Positions 32,841 to 44,278 are shown, counted from the stretch's first letter. The stretch: DNA of 64,000 nt from Phascolarctos cinereus (GCF_002099425.1 NW_018343991.1:17274501-17338500), one strand, 5' to 3'. A program made the numbers and translations. The notes: generated by a model not told the origin, from the letters alone.

Positions 32841-32945
32841 TGACAGTATGCTAGATGACCCTCAAAATAACTGAATAGAATTCCACACAAAATAACTGAA
32901 TAAGATTCTATTCAGTTATTTTGAGAGTCACCTAACATACTGTCA
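32841..32945. repeat. Inverted repeat (hairpin)
   Basis: Arm 32841-32882 pairs with 32904-32945, 38 of 42 positions, around a 21-base loop. The inner aaaataactgaata is also present a third time in the loop. Confidence 0.9.
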
Positions 32946-32964
32946 ATTATCCACTAGGGATAAT

Positions 32965-33200
32965 GTGGTTAGTAAGCCTTTCATCTGTAGGAAAGACTAC
33001 AGCTCTGTTATTCCTCTTTTAGCCATCTCTACCATCTATAAGGGAGCATAGTGGTTAGTAAAGTTCTCTTTTGAAATGTATGGACTTTACCTCTTTCTTC
33101 CTTCTATTGTGCTTCAGCTGTAGTTCTCAGCTGAACTTAAGGGCCACCCCCCTCTATGTGCTCTATTTACTGGAGATGCTATGATTAGTAAGCCTCTCAA
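32965..33200 (+). repeat. Three spaced copies of a gtggttagtaagcc motif
   Basis: gtggttagtaagcctttcat (32965), gtggttagtaaagttctctt (33051), atgattagtaagcctctcaa (33181). Probably a decayed tandem array inside an older element. Confidence 0.5.
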
Positions 33201-33805
33201 TTCATCCTCCCTACACCTTCCAAATAGCTATTCCTAAAACATAAATATGATCATGTCACTCTCCCTACACAAAAACTTTCAGTAGATACTTATTGGCTGT
33301 AGGAAAAAATACAAATTTCTTTCTAAATTTTCATTTTAAAACCTTCACAGTATGACTCCAGATAACTTTACAACTTTATTTCATATTGCTCTGCTTCATA
33401 TAGTCTATATTCAGCCAAGCTAGACTACTTAGCAGCTCTTGAACTTAATATTCCAGCTCTCACCTGTGCAGTCTCACATGTCTCACAGACCATTCCCCAT
33501 GCCTGAAATCACTCCTTCCTCAGCTCTATCTCTCACAATAGCAATCTCAGAAAAGGACCTTATAGTCCTTCAATGTTCATCTCAGATACCACCCTTTCCA
33601 TAAAGTCTGATCTCAATCCCACCAAATATTATCATTCTCCTCCTCCTCAAATTACTTTAATCTCACTAGTGTGTATATTGAATGGCTGCAAAAGAATGTA
33701 AGCTCACTGAGGGCAGAAACTATATCATTTTTGTCTTTGTATCCCCCACACTGAAGATGGTGCCTTGAACGTTGTAGATATTTAATGAATGTTTAATTGA
33801 ATTGT
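33201..33805 (+). repeat. L2 LINE, extended 3' region
   Basis: gatcatgtcactctccctac, tattggctgtaggaaaaaat, ccccatgcctgaaatcactc, atgtaagctcactgagggca, tgtatcccccacactgaaga. These correspond to the ORF2 end and 3' UTR of L2. Confidence 0.8.
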
Positions 33806-34872
33806 TTGCTTAGGATCAAGTTGGCTACCTTACTATTCCCCTTTAGTTTCCTAGCCTAAGTTCCTTATGTTTACTTCCTGATCTGACCTTCCTGGAATTC
33901 TGGACCTGTTGTCTATATGGACCTAGTTACGACCCACTCCTACTGACCTTGTTGAAGCTTCAGGGCTTGAGCTGATCAGTCAGTCAGTTAGTCAATAAGA
34001 ATTTATTGGCAGAGCCAAGATGGCAGAGTAAAAGCAGTGACTTCCTTGAGCTCTCCCCTAAACTCCTCTAAATACCTGTTTACAATGGCTCTCAACAAAT
34101 TCTAAAGTAGCAGAACCCACAAAAAAGACAGAGTGGGACACATTTCCTGCCCAAAACAGCCTGAATGACTGATCAGAAAGGTATACCATATCGGGTGGGG
34201 AGAAGAGCACGGTTTGGCATGGGCACACAGGCAAACCAGGCCTCAGCAAAACTGGAACAGGCCTCAGAAGACTGAATCACAGGCAGCTGTGGAGGTTTCT
34301 TGACTCCTCAACCCACAAATGCCAAAGACAACTTAGAAGGTCAGTGGGAAAAGTCTGTGACTGCAGTGAGAGAGAAAAAATCTCGGTCTCAGCTCTAGTT
34401 CCCACACATGTCCCTGGGGTGACAGCTGCTTCCTAAGCTTCCAGCCCACAGACTGAGGTGGAATCAGGTGGCTGATCAGAGGGGGATTACAGGGATCTCT
34501 CTGCTGGTGCAGGATTCTCTTGCTTTGCCCATGCTTGGATCTGGGTCATAGCTCTGGGTGGTGGTCCTGGGGCGAGGAGGAGTGCTGGCATCGTGGAGCC
34601 TGTAGTGGTGGTGCAGAGAAAATCCTCCTCACAGTTCCAAGGCAAAAAAGAGTACTTGTGGTCACTCATAGACCAGAGCACAGGCCAGGAAAGGAATAAA
34701 CACCTCACCCTTGATCATGCCACCTTGGAAGAAGTGAAAATTTACAGGTCCCTAGAAGTGTCTCTGAAAACAGCTACACAAAGCCCCTGAAGCTTGGGAC
34801 AGTACATTCTCCACACTGAAGCAGACCCCTACCTTAACAAAGAGTTTGTAACTCAACTAATTGACTGGGATC

Positions 34873-35956
34873 ATGAGCAAACAAAGGCACAAAAAAAGTC
34901 AGACCATAGAATCTTTCTTTGATGACAAAGAATATCAAAATATACCACCAGAAGAAGACAACAAAGTCAAAGCTACTACATCCAAAGCCTCCAAGAAAAA
35001 TGTGAATCATTCCCATGCCATGGAAGAGCTCAAAAGGGATTTTGAGAAGCAAGTAAGAGAAGTAGAGGAAAACTGGGAAGAGAAATGAGAGTGATGCAAG
35101 AAAATCATGAAAAACAAGTCAACAGCTTGCTAAAGGAGACCCAAAAAAATACTGAGGAAAATAACACCTTAACAAATAGCCTAACCCAAATGGCAAAAGA
35201 GGTCCAAAAAGCCAATGAGGAGAAGAATGCCCCAAAAAGCAAAATTGACCAAATGGAAAAGGAAGTCCAAAAGCTTACTGAAGAAAATACTTCCTTAAAA
35301 ATTAGAATAGAGCAATTGGAAGCTAGTGACTTTATGAGAAATCAAGACACTGTAAAACAAATCCAAAAGAATGAAAAAATTAAAAACAATGTGAAATATC
35401 TCATTGGAAAAACAACTGACCTGGAAAATAGATCCAGGAGAGAGAATTTAAAAATTATTGGACTATCTGAAAGCCATGATCAAAAAAAGAGCCTAGACAT
35501 CATCTTTCAAGAAATTATCAAGGAAAACTGCCCTGATATTTTAGAACCAGAGGGCAAAATAGAAATTGAAAGAATCCAACGATCACCTCTTGAAAGATAT
35601 CCCCAAAGGAAAACTCCTAGAAATATTATAGCCAAATTCAGAGTTCCCAGGTCAAGGAGAAAATATTGCAAGCAACCAGAAAGAAACAATTCAAGTACTG
35701 TGGAAACACAATCAGGATAACACAAGATTTAGCAGCTTCTACATTAAGGGACTGCAGGGCATGGAATATAATATTCCAGAGGGCAAAGGAGATAGGATTA
35801 CAACCAAGAATCACCTACCCAGCAAAACTGAGTATAATCCTTCAGGGGAAAAAATGGTCATTCAGTGAAATAGAGGACTTTCAAGCATTCTTGATGAAAA
35901 GAACAGAGCTGAATAGAAAATTTGACTTTCAAATACAGGACTCCAGTGGAACATGA
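34873..35956 (+). pseudogene. HAL1/L1 ORF1 protein, broken by frameshifts
   Basis: ORF1p is the L1 nucleic-acid chaperone that coats element RNA. First frame starts ATGAGCAAACAAAGG (MSKQRHKKSQTIESFF) and stops at 35086. The second frame, from about 35085, holds a long coiled coil (MEKEVQKLTEENTSLKIRIE near 35255-35315) and the RRM start RRENLKIIGLSE near 35440-35475. A third frame, from about 35666, holds the C-terminal domain with LQPRITYPAKLSIIL near 35798-35845 and ends about 35956. At least two frameshifts. All three parts of a normal ORF1p are present, so decay is moderate. Confidence 0.9.
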
Positions 35957-36114
35957 AAAGGTAAACAGGAAAGAGAAATCATAAGAGACTTATTAAGATT
36001 GAACTGTTTACATTCCTGCATGGAAAGATGATATTTGTAACTCATGAGACCTTTGTCAGTATTATGGTAGTTGGGGAAAAAATTATATGTGTATGTATAT
36101 AGATTCAGATATAT

Positions 36115-36144
36115 AGATAGATAGATCAATAGATAGATAGATCA

Positions 36145-36197
<53 letters not shown>
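36115..36197 (+). repeat. (GATA)n microsatellite in HAL1
   Basis: gata units with two atca interruptions near its start. Same location, relative to ORF1 end and the cacagggtgag block, as 28620-28737. Confidence 0.96.
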
Positions 36198-37104
36198 GGG
36201 CACAGGGTGAGTTGAAAATGAAGGAGTGGTATCTAGAGAATAAAATTAAGTGGTGAGAAAGGATTATACTGGCAGAAGGAAAAAGGGAGAGGTAGAATGG
36301 GGTAAATTATCTCACATAAAACAGACAAGAAAAGGGTTTTACAGTGGTGGGGAAGTGGGAGAAGGTGTGAGGGAATGAGTGAATCTTATTCTCATAATAT
36401 TTGGCTTAAGGAGGGAATAACACACACACTCAATTGGGTATGGAAATCTATCTTACCCTACAGGAAAATGGCAGGCAGAAGGGGACAAGAGAGGAGAAGG
36501 ATGATAGAGGGAAGAAGAGATTGGGGGAGGGTGTAATCAGAAGCAAACACTTCTAAAGAGCGACAGGGTCAAAAGACAGAATAGAATAAATTGGGGGGGC
36601 AGGATAGGATGAAGGGAAATATACTTAGTTTTTCACAACATGACTACTATGGAAGTGTTTTGCATGATTACACATGTATCACCTGTATTGAGTTACTTGC
36701 CTTTTCAGTGAGGGTGGGTGAGGAGGGAGGAAGGGAGAAAATTTGGAATCCAAAGTCTTAAAAATACTTGTTAAAAAAAATTGTTTCCACATGCAACTGG
36801 GAAAATACAGGAAATAGGGTATAGAAATCTATCCTGCCCTACAGGAAAATAAAAGGAGAAAGGGGATAAGAGAAAGGGAGGAAAGATAGAAGGGAGGGAA
36901 GATTAAGGGAAGGAATATTCAGAATGCATGCCATCTTATGGTGGGGGGAATGATAAGACAGGGAGAAAATTTGGAACTCAAAATCTTGTGGAAGTGAATG
37001 TGGAAAACTAAAAATAAATAATTTTTTAAAAAAAAATAATTTACTAAGAACTTACTAGGTACCAAACACCATGCTAAATGGTAATGACTTACAGTAACTG
37101 CCGC

Positions 37105-38045
37105 ATTCCTTCATGTCCTGCCAAACTCTCACTTCTGTTCACTTTCCCTACAAAGTCCCACTGAACTCATTGTCTTTCCCACTAAATCCTTCCCCCTTTC
37201 CAAACTTCACTATCCCTGTCCAGAGCACCACCATCCTCCCAGTCCACCAAGTTAGACATCATCTTTGACTCATTACTGTCTCTCACTCCCCATCTGTTGT
37301 TAAGGCTTATCAATTGCACATTTGTTATCTCTCTCAAATATACCCCCTTCTCTCTTCTGATACAGCCACTACCTTGGTATAAGCCCTCTTCACCCCACAC
37401 CTGGACTATTGCAATAGCCTGCTGGTTGATCTGCCTACCACAAGTCTCTCCCCACTCTGGCCCATTCTCCATTCAGCCACAAAGGTGATTTTCTTGAAGC
37501 TCAAGTTTGACCATGTCCACCTCATACTCAGTAAACTCTAGTGGTTCCTTATCACTTCCAGGATCAAATACAAAATCTTCTGTTTGGCATTCAAAGGCCT
37601 TCTAAATCTAGCCCTCTCTTTCCCTCACCTTTCTAACCTTATATTTTATACTGCACCACATACTCTTCAATCTAGTGATCCTGCTGGCTTCTTTGCTATT
37701 CCACAAACAAGACACTCCATCTCTAAGCTCTGGATATTTTTAATGGCTACCCCCTCCCCATTCCTAGAATGCTCTCTCTCTTCATCTCTACCTTCTCCTT
37801 TCCCTGACTTCCTTCAATTCCTAGATGAAATTTCACCTTCCACATGAACCTTTTTCCAATCCCTCTTAAATCTAGTTGCCTTAAATCTATTTCCTACTTA
37901 CCCTATATACATACATATGTGTTTGCTTGTTGATTCCTTCATAGATTATGAGCTCCCTGAGAATAGGGACAGCCTTTTGCCTTTCTTAGTATCCCAAGTG
38001 CTTAGCACAGTGTCTGGCATGCTTAATAAAGACTTAATAACTGGC
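37105..38045 (+). repeat. L2 LINE, long 3' copy
   Basis: One of the longest L2 pieces here. ccaccatcctcccagtccac near 37229, gactattgcaatagcctgct, tttgaccatgtccacctcat, cttctgtttggcattcaaag, cccattcctagaatgctctc, ttatgagctccctgagaata, agtgcttagcacagtgtctg. Old ORF2 C-terminus plus 3' UTR, with no open frame of note. Confidence 0.85.
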
Positions 38046-38960
38046 TGACAGGTGTGTGACAACTTGGAGCTTTAGATTAGGACATACTAGGAAGCAAAGG
38101 CCAGGTACTCTACAAGACTTAGCATGGATAGACACTCAATGAGAGTGATTGGCACAATGTTCAAGCATGTTGGCTCTGCCAGTCAACTGTAGAAGGCACC
38201 ATGAGAATGGGCAGCTTCATTCCAGTGGTTTTGCCTTCTTGGAAGTAGGGGCTAGAGTTACTTAACAATTTTCCTCTGTTCCCCCACCATAACTTACCTA
38301 CAGCAAGAAAGAAAAACAGCTTTATAGACTCAGATTTTTTCTAACCTGCAGCAGGGGGGTGCAAGAGACACACTTGGCATAGCTTACCTGGAAATATGGG
38401 AATAGGATCCTTGGTTGGCATGCTGAATATGATACCCAGTAAAATCTTGGTTAATAAGCTGGAATAAACAGAGGAGTCTTTAACCTTTGCTTTCTTTGAT
38501 AAGATTACTTATCCAACTCTGGCCACACCTCCCCTTACCTTAAGACTAGCTGCCTGGAATTAGCCTTCATTATGGGGCCTGTCAGGGATCTCCCAACTCT
38601 AGTCTCAGAACTCAGGCTCCAGTGAGATATTCCCTATACATTTGTGAAGTGGTAGGAAGAATATTAGATGGAGTAAAGAGGCTGGGAACCAGATACTGTT
38701 CAGACTGGGTGAGATGCTCCCTAGATATTTGTGAAAGGGTGGAAAGAACATTGAAGTTAGAGTGATAATTTCTGATACTGATGAAAAGGTGAGTGAGTGG
38801 AAAGTGGCATGGCTCTTTCCTGCTCCTCACTTATCTGTGCTGTGATCCCTGTATGCTAGTCTGAAGGGTGCCCTTAGATCTCAGATATGGATTCTGCTTT
38901 GTAGCTGCTGCTGGACCTCTAACCTTTATCCAGGGAGAAAATAAAAAGTATGGTTCTTGA
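38046..38960. other. Unassigned DNA with a tandem duplication
   Basis: No gene. 38622-38708 and 38709-38785 are diverged tandem copies (gtgagatattccctatacat against gtgagatgctccctagatat). The rest is unassigned. Confidence 0.5.
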
Positions 38961-38964
38961 CTTC

Positions 38965-39120
38965 TAGGAGCCCATATTCTAAAGCAAACCACTATATACC
39001 ATACAAGATACATCAAGAAGGAAGAAGGGAATCTCAGAAGGAAGGCCCTGGGTGGGGGAGTTGAGAAGAAAGAGGGAAAGTGATTAGGAAAGGTCTTTTG
39101 TAAAAGGTAGAATTGGTGTG
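38965..39120 (-). repeat. L2 LINE fragment, antisense
   Basis: taggagcccatattctaaag, aggaaaggtcttttgtaaaa, ggtagaattggtgtgatatt. Confidence 0.55.
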
Positions 39121-39124
39121 ATAT

Positions 39125-39245
39125 TGACCATTCCTTTCATCTCTCTAGTCCTGTTTCCTCTTTTATTTTATTCCTCTAAAATAAAAAGGTTGAACTCAAT
39201 GATCTGGAAGCTTTCTGTAAGCTCTCAATTCTCAAATACAAAGGT
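39125..39245 (+). repeat. MIR tail fragment
   Basis: aataaaaaggttgaactcaa, tgatctggaagctttctgta, agctctcaattctcaaatac. Confidence 0.55.
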
Positions 39246-39303
39246 AGTCCTTTGGAGGCCTTTCTTTTCAGGGCTCCAGAATCAGAAACCAATGGGCCAA
39301 TGG

Positions 39304-39500
39304 GCCCAAACAATCTTTTATTAAGCACCTATTATGTGCCAGGCACCATGCTAGGAATGCAAAGAAAAACACAAACAGCCTCAGTCCTCAAGGATCTTCT
39401 GTTCTAATGAGGGAGACAACTTATAAAAAACTGGACAGCCACAAGACACATACAGAGCAAACAGACGTAACCTGAGAAGGAAGGACTTCAGAAGATGAAG
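39304..39500 (-). repeat. L2 LINE 3' end, antisense
   Basis: tcttttattaagcacctatt, atgtgccaggcaccatgcta, cctcagtcctcaaggatctt. One of the better preserved copies. Confidence 0.85.
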
Positions 39501-40040
39501 TCAGGCTTTCTGTACACAGGTCTCCTCCCTCTTTGAATGTGGGCTTCCCTCACTTTCCTTGTCTAAACAGAATGAGATATCTACTGCCTTTGGCTTGTAT
39601 CAGTCTTCAGAGGTTGCAGTTGCCCCAAGACAGGAACACCCTCCTTTTGCCAAGGGATTCACTTCACCCTCAATCTGTTTTGCTTCAGCCTGGAACTGAC
39701 TGTACATTTTTTAATTAAATTTTTGACATAGTCTTGGGATTGCTCCAAAAAAAAAAACAATTCTAAGCTTTCTGGGAGGGGAACACAACTTGGTGGGGAC
39801 AGGAGGAGGCAGGCATGAGGGAAATGAGGGAGTAGTCCCTTCTCTTTTTCCTCACTGTAAAAACAAAGGGCTTTTGGAGACTGTTCTGAGTTGGTTCTTT
39901 TTCTTTTCCTTTTCACACTAGCAGGACTCACCCTTCTGGGTTCTTCTGCCTCCCAACCCTGACAGGCTTTAGCTCCCCTTAGGGACTAGTGGAGAATGAA
40001 AGAAAGCCTGCATTCAACAGATCCAGCTGTCTGGGTAGAT
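39501..40040. other. Unassigned DNA
   Basis: No gene or repeat recognised. Minus frame 39659-39931 (90 codons, Lys- and Ser-rich) has no motif. Confidence 0.4.
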
Positions 40041-40044
40041 GGAC

Positions 40045-40250
40045 TTAATGGGTTACAGAGGATCATAGATATAGAGGTGGAAGGAACCTTGGAGGCTATC
40101 ATCAAGTCCAGCCTCTTAATTTTACAGATGAGGAGACCGAGACCTAGAGTCATTTTGGTCAAAGTCATATGGTAGCAGAACAGGTATTTGAACCCAGGTA
40201 TTTACCTAACTGTAAATCCAACACTATTCCCACTACATTATACTGTATAC
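40045..40250 (-). repeat. CORE-SINE, MIR type, antisense
   Basis: tagaggtggaaggaaccttg, ttttacagatgaggagaccg, gaacaggtatttgaacccag, cactattcccactacattat. Confidence 0.75.
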
Positions 40251-40594
40251 CAAAGCCACAGAGTTAGTTCCCTGCTCCCTTGAATCTATTCTTCTGGAAC
40301 CCATTATGACAGAATACATATGGCATGTAGAAGGAACTAGATAAATGTTGAATTGAATTGGTAGCATAAGGGTCTTTGCCTGCATCCTCTTCATCCCTAC
40401 CTAGTCCAACGAGGATTACATGCAGGTCTTGTAAGTCTGACACTAAACAGATGGGATCTTAGTGCTAAATTAGAAATCTGGAAGCCTTCCTTGAAGTCTC
40501 ATTCATAAATCATGTACCTCCTTAAGCTCTGTAATGTGGATAAACAGAGTGATTCCCTCAGAATTTCCAGGAATGAATTCAACTTGTCCTAATT

Positions 40595-40775
40595 AAGTAC
40601 TAATTCTAAGCAGGCCTTGCATTCACAGCTATGGAAGACAGAGAGATTAATAAATAATATGGGACTCTAACCTCATGGAGCTTATAGATTAGTAGATGAG
40701 ATAATAATGTCTTCCATTTATCTAAGGACTTTACAATCTACAAAGAACTTTCTGAAAAGATGTATACAAGTAACT
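40595..40775 (-). repeat. L2 3' end then MIR fragment, antisense
   Basis: 40595-40700 is L2 (ctaacctcatggagcttata). 40700-40775 is MIR (atctaaggactttacaatct, acaaagaactttctgaaaag). Confidence 0.55.
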
Positions 40776-40799
40776 AGTATTCAGTTATGGTATTAATGT

Positions 40800-40990
40800 A
40801 GAGACTCCGAGTTAGAAGGGACCTACAAAGTCATCTGGGTCTTCCTGTAGATGAGCAGGAACTCCTTTACAACCATCTTCAGCAAAGCAAGTAGATTCCA
40901 GCCCTCACTTGAATACCTACAGGGATGGAAAATTACTAATCAAGGCAGGCAATTCTACTTCAGGACAATTCTATGTAACTACCCAGCTCC
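40800..40990 (-). repeat. L3/CR1 LINE 3' end, antisense
   Basis: gttagaagggacctacaaag, tcacttgaatacctacaggg, atggaaaattactaatcaag: the antisense 3' terminus of L3/CR1. Confidence 0.65.
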
Positions 40991-40999
40991 CACCAAAGT

Positions 41000-41465
41000 G
41001 GAGTAGGAAAGGAGCAGAAATAATGCCTAACTGGTAGAGAGAATAGTGAGGAGATACTGTGTAACTGTGTAAGACTTGGAGTGGATGGCAGTTTCCAGAG
41101 ACTCTTTGGGAGAAAGACATAGTGAGAAGCTGCAGACATGTAACGGAAACTATATCTTCAACATTTCTCTGATTTCCCAGTTGCTTCCCCAGAGACTTCA
41201 GAGAACTTCCCCTTGATGAGATCCAGTCTTTTCTCTTAATCTGAGCTGCAATCTCATCTCACTCTTAGCTAAAGATTTCATTCACTCTTGTACATTTTCT
41301 GATATATTCTAATCCACAGAACTTCTCTGATTTCAGTTTGCTTTTTTGCTTGGATAAATGAATTTCCTTACTGTCCGCTATTTGTCATGGTCTTTTGTAT
41401 AACAAGAATTTGGTGGAAAGGAGTTAAACTAGTCAGCATAAGGCCTTTCCCCCTTAAGAATAATT
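41000..41465. other. Unassigned, faintly LTR-like
   Basis: Ends near gaatttggtggaaaggag after an AATAAA-like region. No terminal repeat partner was found, so no firm call. Confidence 0.25.
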
Positions 41466-41769
41466 TTTTTGAACTTCAAAAAATCATATCCCTAAACCAG
41501 CAATATCTGTAGACACAGACAAAAATAAATCTAGTTCAATGCCCTGTTAGAGATAGGTGGAGGAAGGAGCACATATTCAGCCATGATCCTTCTCTTGATT
41601 CTGTCAAAAAGAAAATCTCAGTCTCTATTGGAGAGAGGTAGGCCAAATTCCTAAGATACTTATTCATGCTTCACTTTATACACATATCTCTCTATTTAAA
41701 CAAGCAATGTGGACAGACATATCTTACATGGGCCCACATAGCCTACATCTAATCATCAGAAAGTTTTTC
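41466..41769. other. Unassigned DNA
   Basis: Nothing recognised. Confidence 0.35.
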
Positions 41770-42110
41770 CATTACTATTAACAAAATCTGCCTTCCACCC
41801 CATTGCTCTTCATTCTGCCCACTGAGCCAAGCAGAGCAAAGCTAATCCATCTTTCCCATGATACTCTTTCAAAAAATGAAGACAGCTATCATATCCTCTC
41901 CCCACCTCCAACTTCTATTCTCCAGGCCAACCATCCCCAGTTTCTTCAACTGATCCACATTTCTCACAAGAGGGAAGAAATAAGTCACTGCTACCCCAAC
42001 ATAACAGAACATGGCACCCTGGCTCTCTGTGAATGATTGTATCGAATGTTCTGGAGTCCTTGACAGAATCAGAGCCCCAACAGACCTATTCCCTTTCATA
42101 AAACTGATCC
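41770..42110 (-). repeat. L3/CR1 LINE, antisense
   Basis: agcaaagctaatccatcttt, atgaagacagctatcatatc, ctattctccaggccaaccat, ccccagtttcttcaactgat match the antisense L3/CR1 3' region closely. Confidence 0.8.
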
Positions 42111-42394
42111 CCCCCAGACAGCTCAATCCCCTGGAGGGTAGAAAGGGAATGTTGTTGATGTAAAGATTCACGGTGAAACAAAAGAGGGACAGAAAGGAGA
42201 GTCCAGGAAAAAGGAGAATCTGACAGCATCTGAGGGAGCTGTCAGAATTCTCAGGAGACAGAAGTTAAGAACTGTATTCTCCATTGCTCATGAGGCACAT
42301 GAAGTACAATTTCTCTGCAGAAAAAATATACACAAACTCTGTTCCAGTTGAATGTTCTCTGAGCTCTGGATTTATGGTTCTCATGAGGCAGAGT

Positions 42395-42555
42395 GATATA
42401 GTGAGGGTAGGAAGGGAGAACACTAGACACTGAGCAGAGAGACCCAGATTCTAATTGTGATACTGCCTGTAACTCCTGGTGTAATCATGAGCCAATTACT
42501 TCTCCTCTCTTGGGCTTAATTTCCTCATCTGTACAAAGAAGGGGTGGTCTGGAAT
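42395..42555 (+). repeat. CORE-SINE, MIR type
   Basis: agagacccagattctaattg, catgagccaattacttctcc, gggcttaatttcctcatctg. Confidence 0.65.
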
Positions 42556-42564
42556 AAGCATAGA

Positions 42565-42747
42565 AAAATGGAAAGGACACTAGATTTGAGGGCAGAGAAC
42601 CTGGGTTTGAATCTTACCCTTGTCACTTATTGTATCATCTTGAGACATAATACAATGGGGAAGCCATTTTTATTTCTCTGGTTCTAATTTTCCTCATGAG
42701 GAAACTAGACTGGATGACCTATGGGGTCCCAGTCAGCTCTAAATCTA
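42565..42747 (+). repeat. CORE-SINE, MIR type
   Basis: gagaacctgggtttgaatct, aattttcctcatgaggaaac, ctagactggatgacctatgg, cagtcagctctaaatctatg. Confidence 0.7.
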
Positions 42748-43015
42748 TGTTATTGTTGTTGTTTGTCCTTTGTTCTTGAAGAGGACCATGACATCAGAGA
42801 GATGATGGCACAACATGCAAGTGAATTGGATTTAAGTGAGAGAGGGTTGCACAAAGTCACCACCCTCACTTTCTCTTCTGGAGCCATCTGGGTCCATTGG
42901 CAAGATATAGATCAGGATGACTGGAGATGGCCCAAGATGCAGTGGGAGACCTTGGCCTTTTCAAGCTTAGGTCTTTCCCGGGTCTCAGTTTGACTGAGGC
43001 AATGCTCATTCAGTG
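42748..43015 (+). repeat. Unclassified dispersed repeat, copy B
   Basis: Best preserved copy. ttgttgttgtttgtcctttg, gaagaggaccatgacatcag, agccatctgggtccattggc, gatgcagtgggagaccttgg. The opposite-strand relative is at 125-305. The 90-codon frame across it is not a gene. Confidence 0.7.
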
Positions 43016-43390
43016 ATTAAGACTAGATAAGAAATGAAGCAGAGAATTAGCATGATTAAAAGATCTAAGATCCTTCGAGTGCTAAAATAGGGTTATTCCA
43101 TTTTTGTCGTCCCCCTTTCCTCAAGACAGTGTGCTTCTGTTCACATGCCCCAGTTCTCCAAAGGGAAGACTACAACCTCTCTCAGGTGTCTTCCTACTTG
43201 AAATCTTATGAGTCTAGAATACTAGGACCCATAGCATTGCTCCTGATCCTTAAGAAAACTAAGCTTAAAGGTGTAGAGTCCAAAGTTCTAATCAGTGCTG
43301 TACCTTGCCCCAGAAAAGTACAAAGAGGCTAAGTCTCTCACTATTCCAGTCCGGCTCACCTGGGTCTATGCCCATTGTCCTCTGTGTTAA
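43016..43390. other. Unassigned DNA
   Basis: Possibly a decayed antisense MIR near 43150-43310. Otherwise nothing recognised. Confidence 0.35.
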
Positions 43391-43394
43391 GTAT

Positions 43395-44085
43395 CAAACA
43401 TAATCAGAGTTCTGCTTTCGACCACCCCGGCATAAGCCTTTGCTGCCTCACACGAGCCTTCTGATTATCTTCCTGCCTCCGTGGCCCCCCACTCCAATCC
43501 ATCTGCCACTTGGCCCCCAAAGGGATTTTCCTTAAAGCACAAATCTGACCCTACTCAACAAACTCCAGTCCCTCCTTATTACCTCCAGGTTCAAATATAA
43601 AATCTTCTATTTGGCATTTATAGACTTCCTCATGAGATGACCCTTTCCTCCATTTCCAGTGTTCTTAACACTTTCCTTCCTTCCATGTCAGCTACATTCT
43701 AGTGACATTGACCTTGTTATTCCTCACACATGAAATTCCACCTCACAACTCCTGTCTCCCACCCATTCCTGGAATGCTCTCTGCTCACCTGTGCCTCTTA
43801 GATTCCCTGGCCTCCTTCAAGACTCTGCTTAAATCCTTCCTTCTGTAGGAAGCCTTTCCCAGTCCTCCTTTCCCCACCCCACCTCCAGCTGCAAGTGACT
43901 TCCCTTGGGAGATCACCTTCCATACACACTGCATTGTATATACATAGTTATTTCTATGTTGTCTTACCCAGGAGAATGAAAGCTCTATGGTTAAGGGACC
44001 ACATTGTTGCCTTTCTTTATATCCCCAGCTCTAAGCACAGAGCCTGACAAATAACAAGTCCTCAATAAATGCTTGTTAACTGATT
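43395..44085 (+). repeat. L2 LINE, long 3' copy
   Basis: ccttaaagcacaaatctgac, aatcttctatttggcattta, cccattcctggaatgctctc, ttccttctgtaggaagcctt, atccccagctctaagcacag, ctcaataaatgcttgttaac. Confidence 0.9.
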
Positions 44086-44091
44086 GATTTA

Positions 44092-44278
44092 GATCCAGGA
44101 GGAACTTCAGAGGTCACCCAAGCCAACTCTCTCCTTTTGTAGATGAGGAAGCTGAGACCAGAGACATTCAGTAACTCTGCCGAGGTCACACAGGTTACTA
44201 GTAAGCAGTAGGGCTAGAATTTTATCCTGGGTACGCTGACTCCAGAACCAGCATTGTGGCCATTGTGCCAACTGCAGG
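44092..44278 (-). repeat. CORE-SINE, MIR type, antisense
   Basis: ttttgtagatgaggaagctg, gaggtcacacaggttactag, ccattgtgccaactgc end. Confidence 0.75.

Larger units (their letters stand above)
34008..37034 (+). repeat. HAL1 element, full-length-looking, ORF1 only
   Basis: Begins ggcagagccaagatggcaga, the start of a marsupial L1 5' UTR. 5' UTR to about 34872, ORF1 34873-35956, then a 3' region without any ORF2 and an A-rich tail. Imperfect TSD aagaatttatt (33997-34007) and aataatttact (37035-37045), inside an L2. Half-L1 elements of this plan depend on ORF2 protein supplied by autonomous L1. The internal GATA tract is at 36115-36197. Confidence 0.9.
33975..37085 (-). repeat. L2 LINE 3' end, split by HAL1
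   Basis: 33975-34007 (cagtcagtcagttagtcaat) and 37046-37085 (aagaacttactaggtaccaa, caccatgctaaatgg) join into one antisense L2 terminus. Confidence 0.8.

Noticed and set aside
41000-41465. Complete LTR
   Set aside because: Some LTR-like features, but no partner LTR, no clear ends and no duplicated flanks visible.
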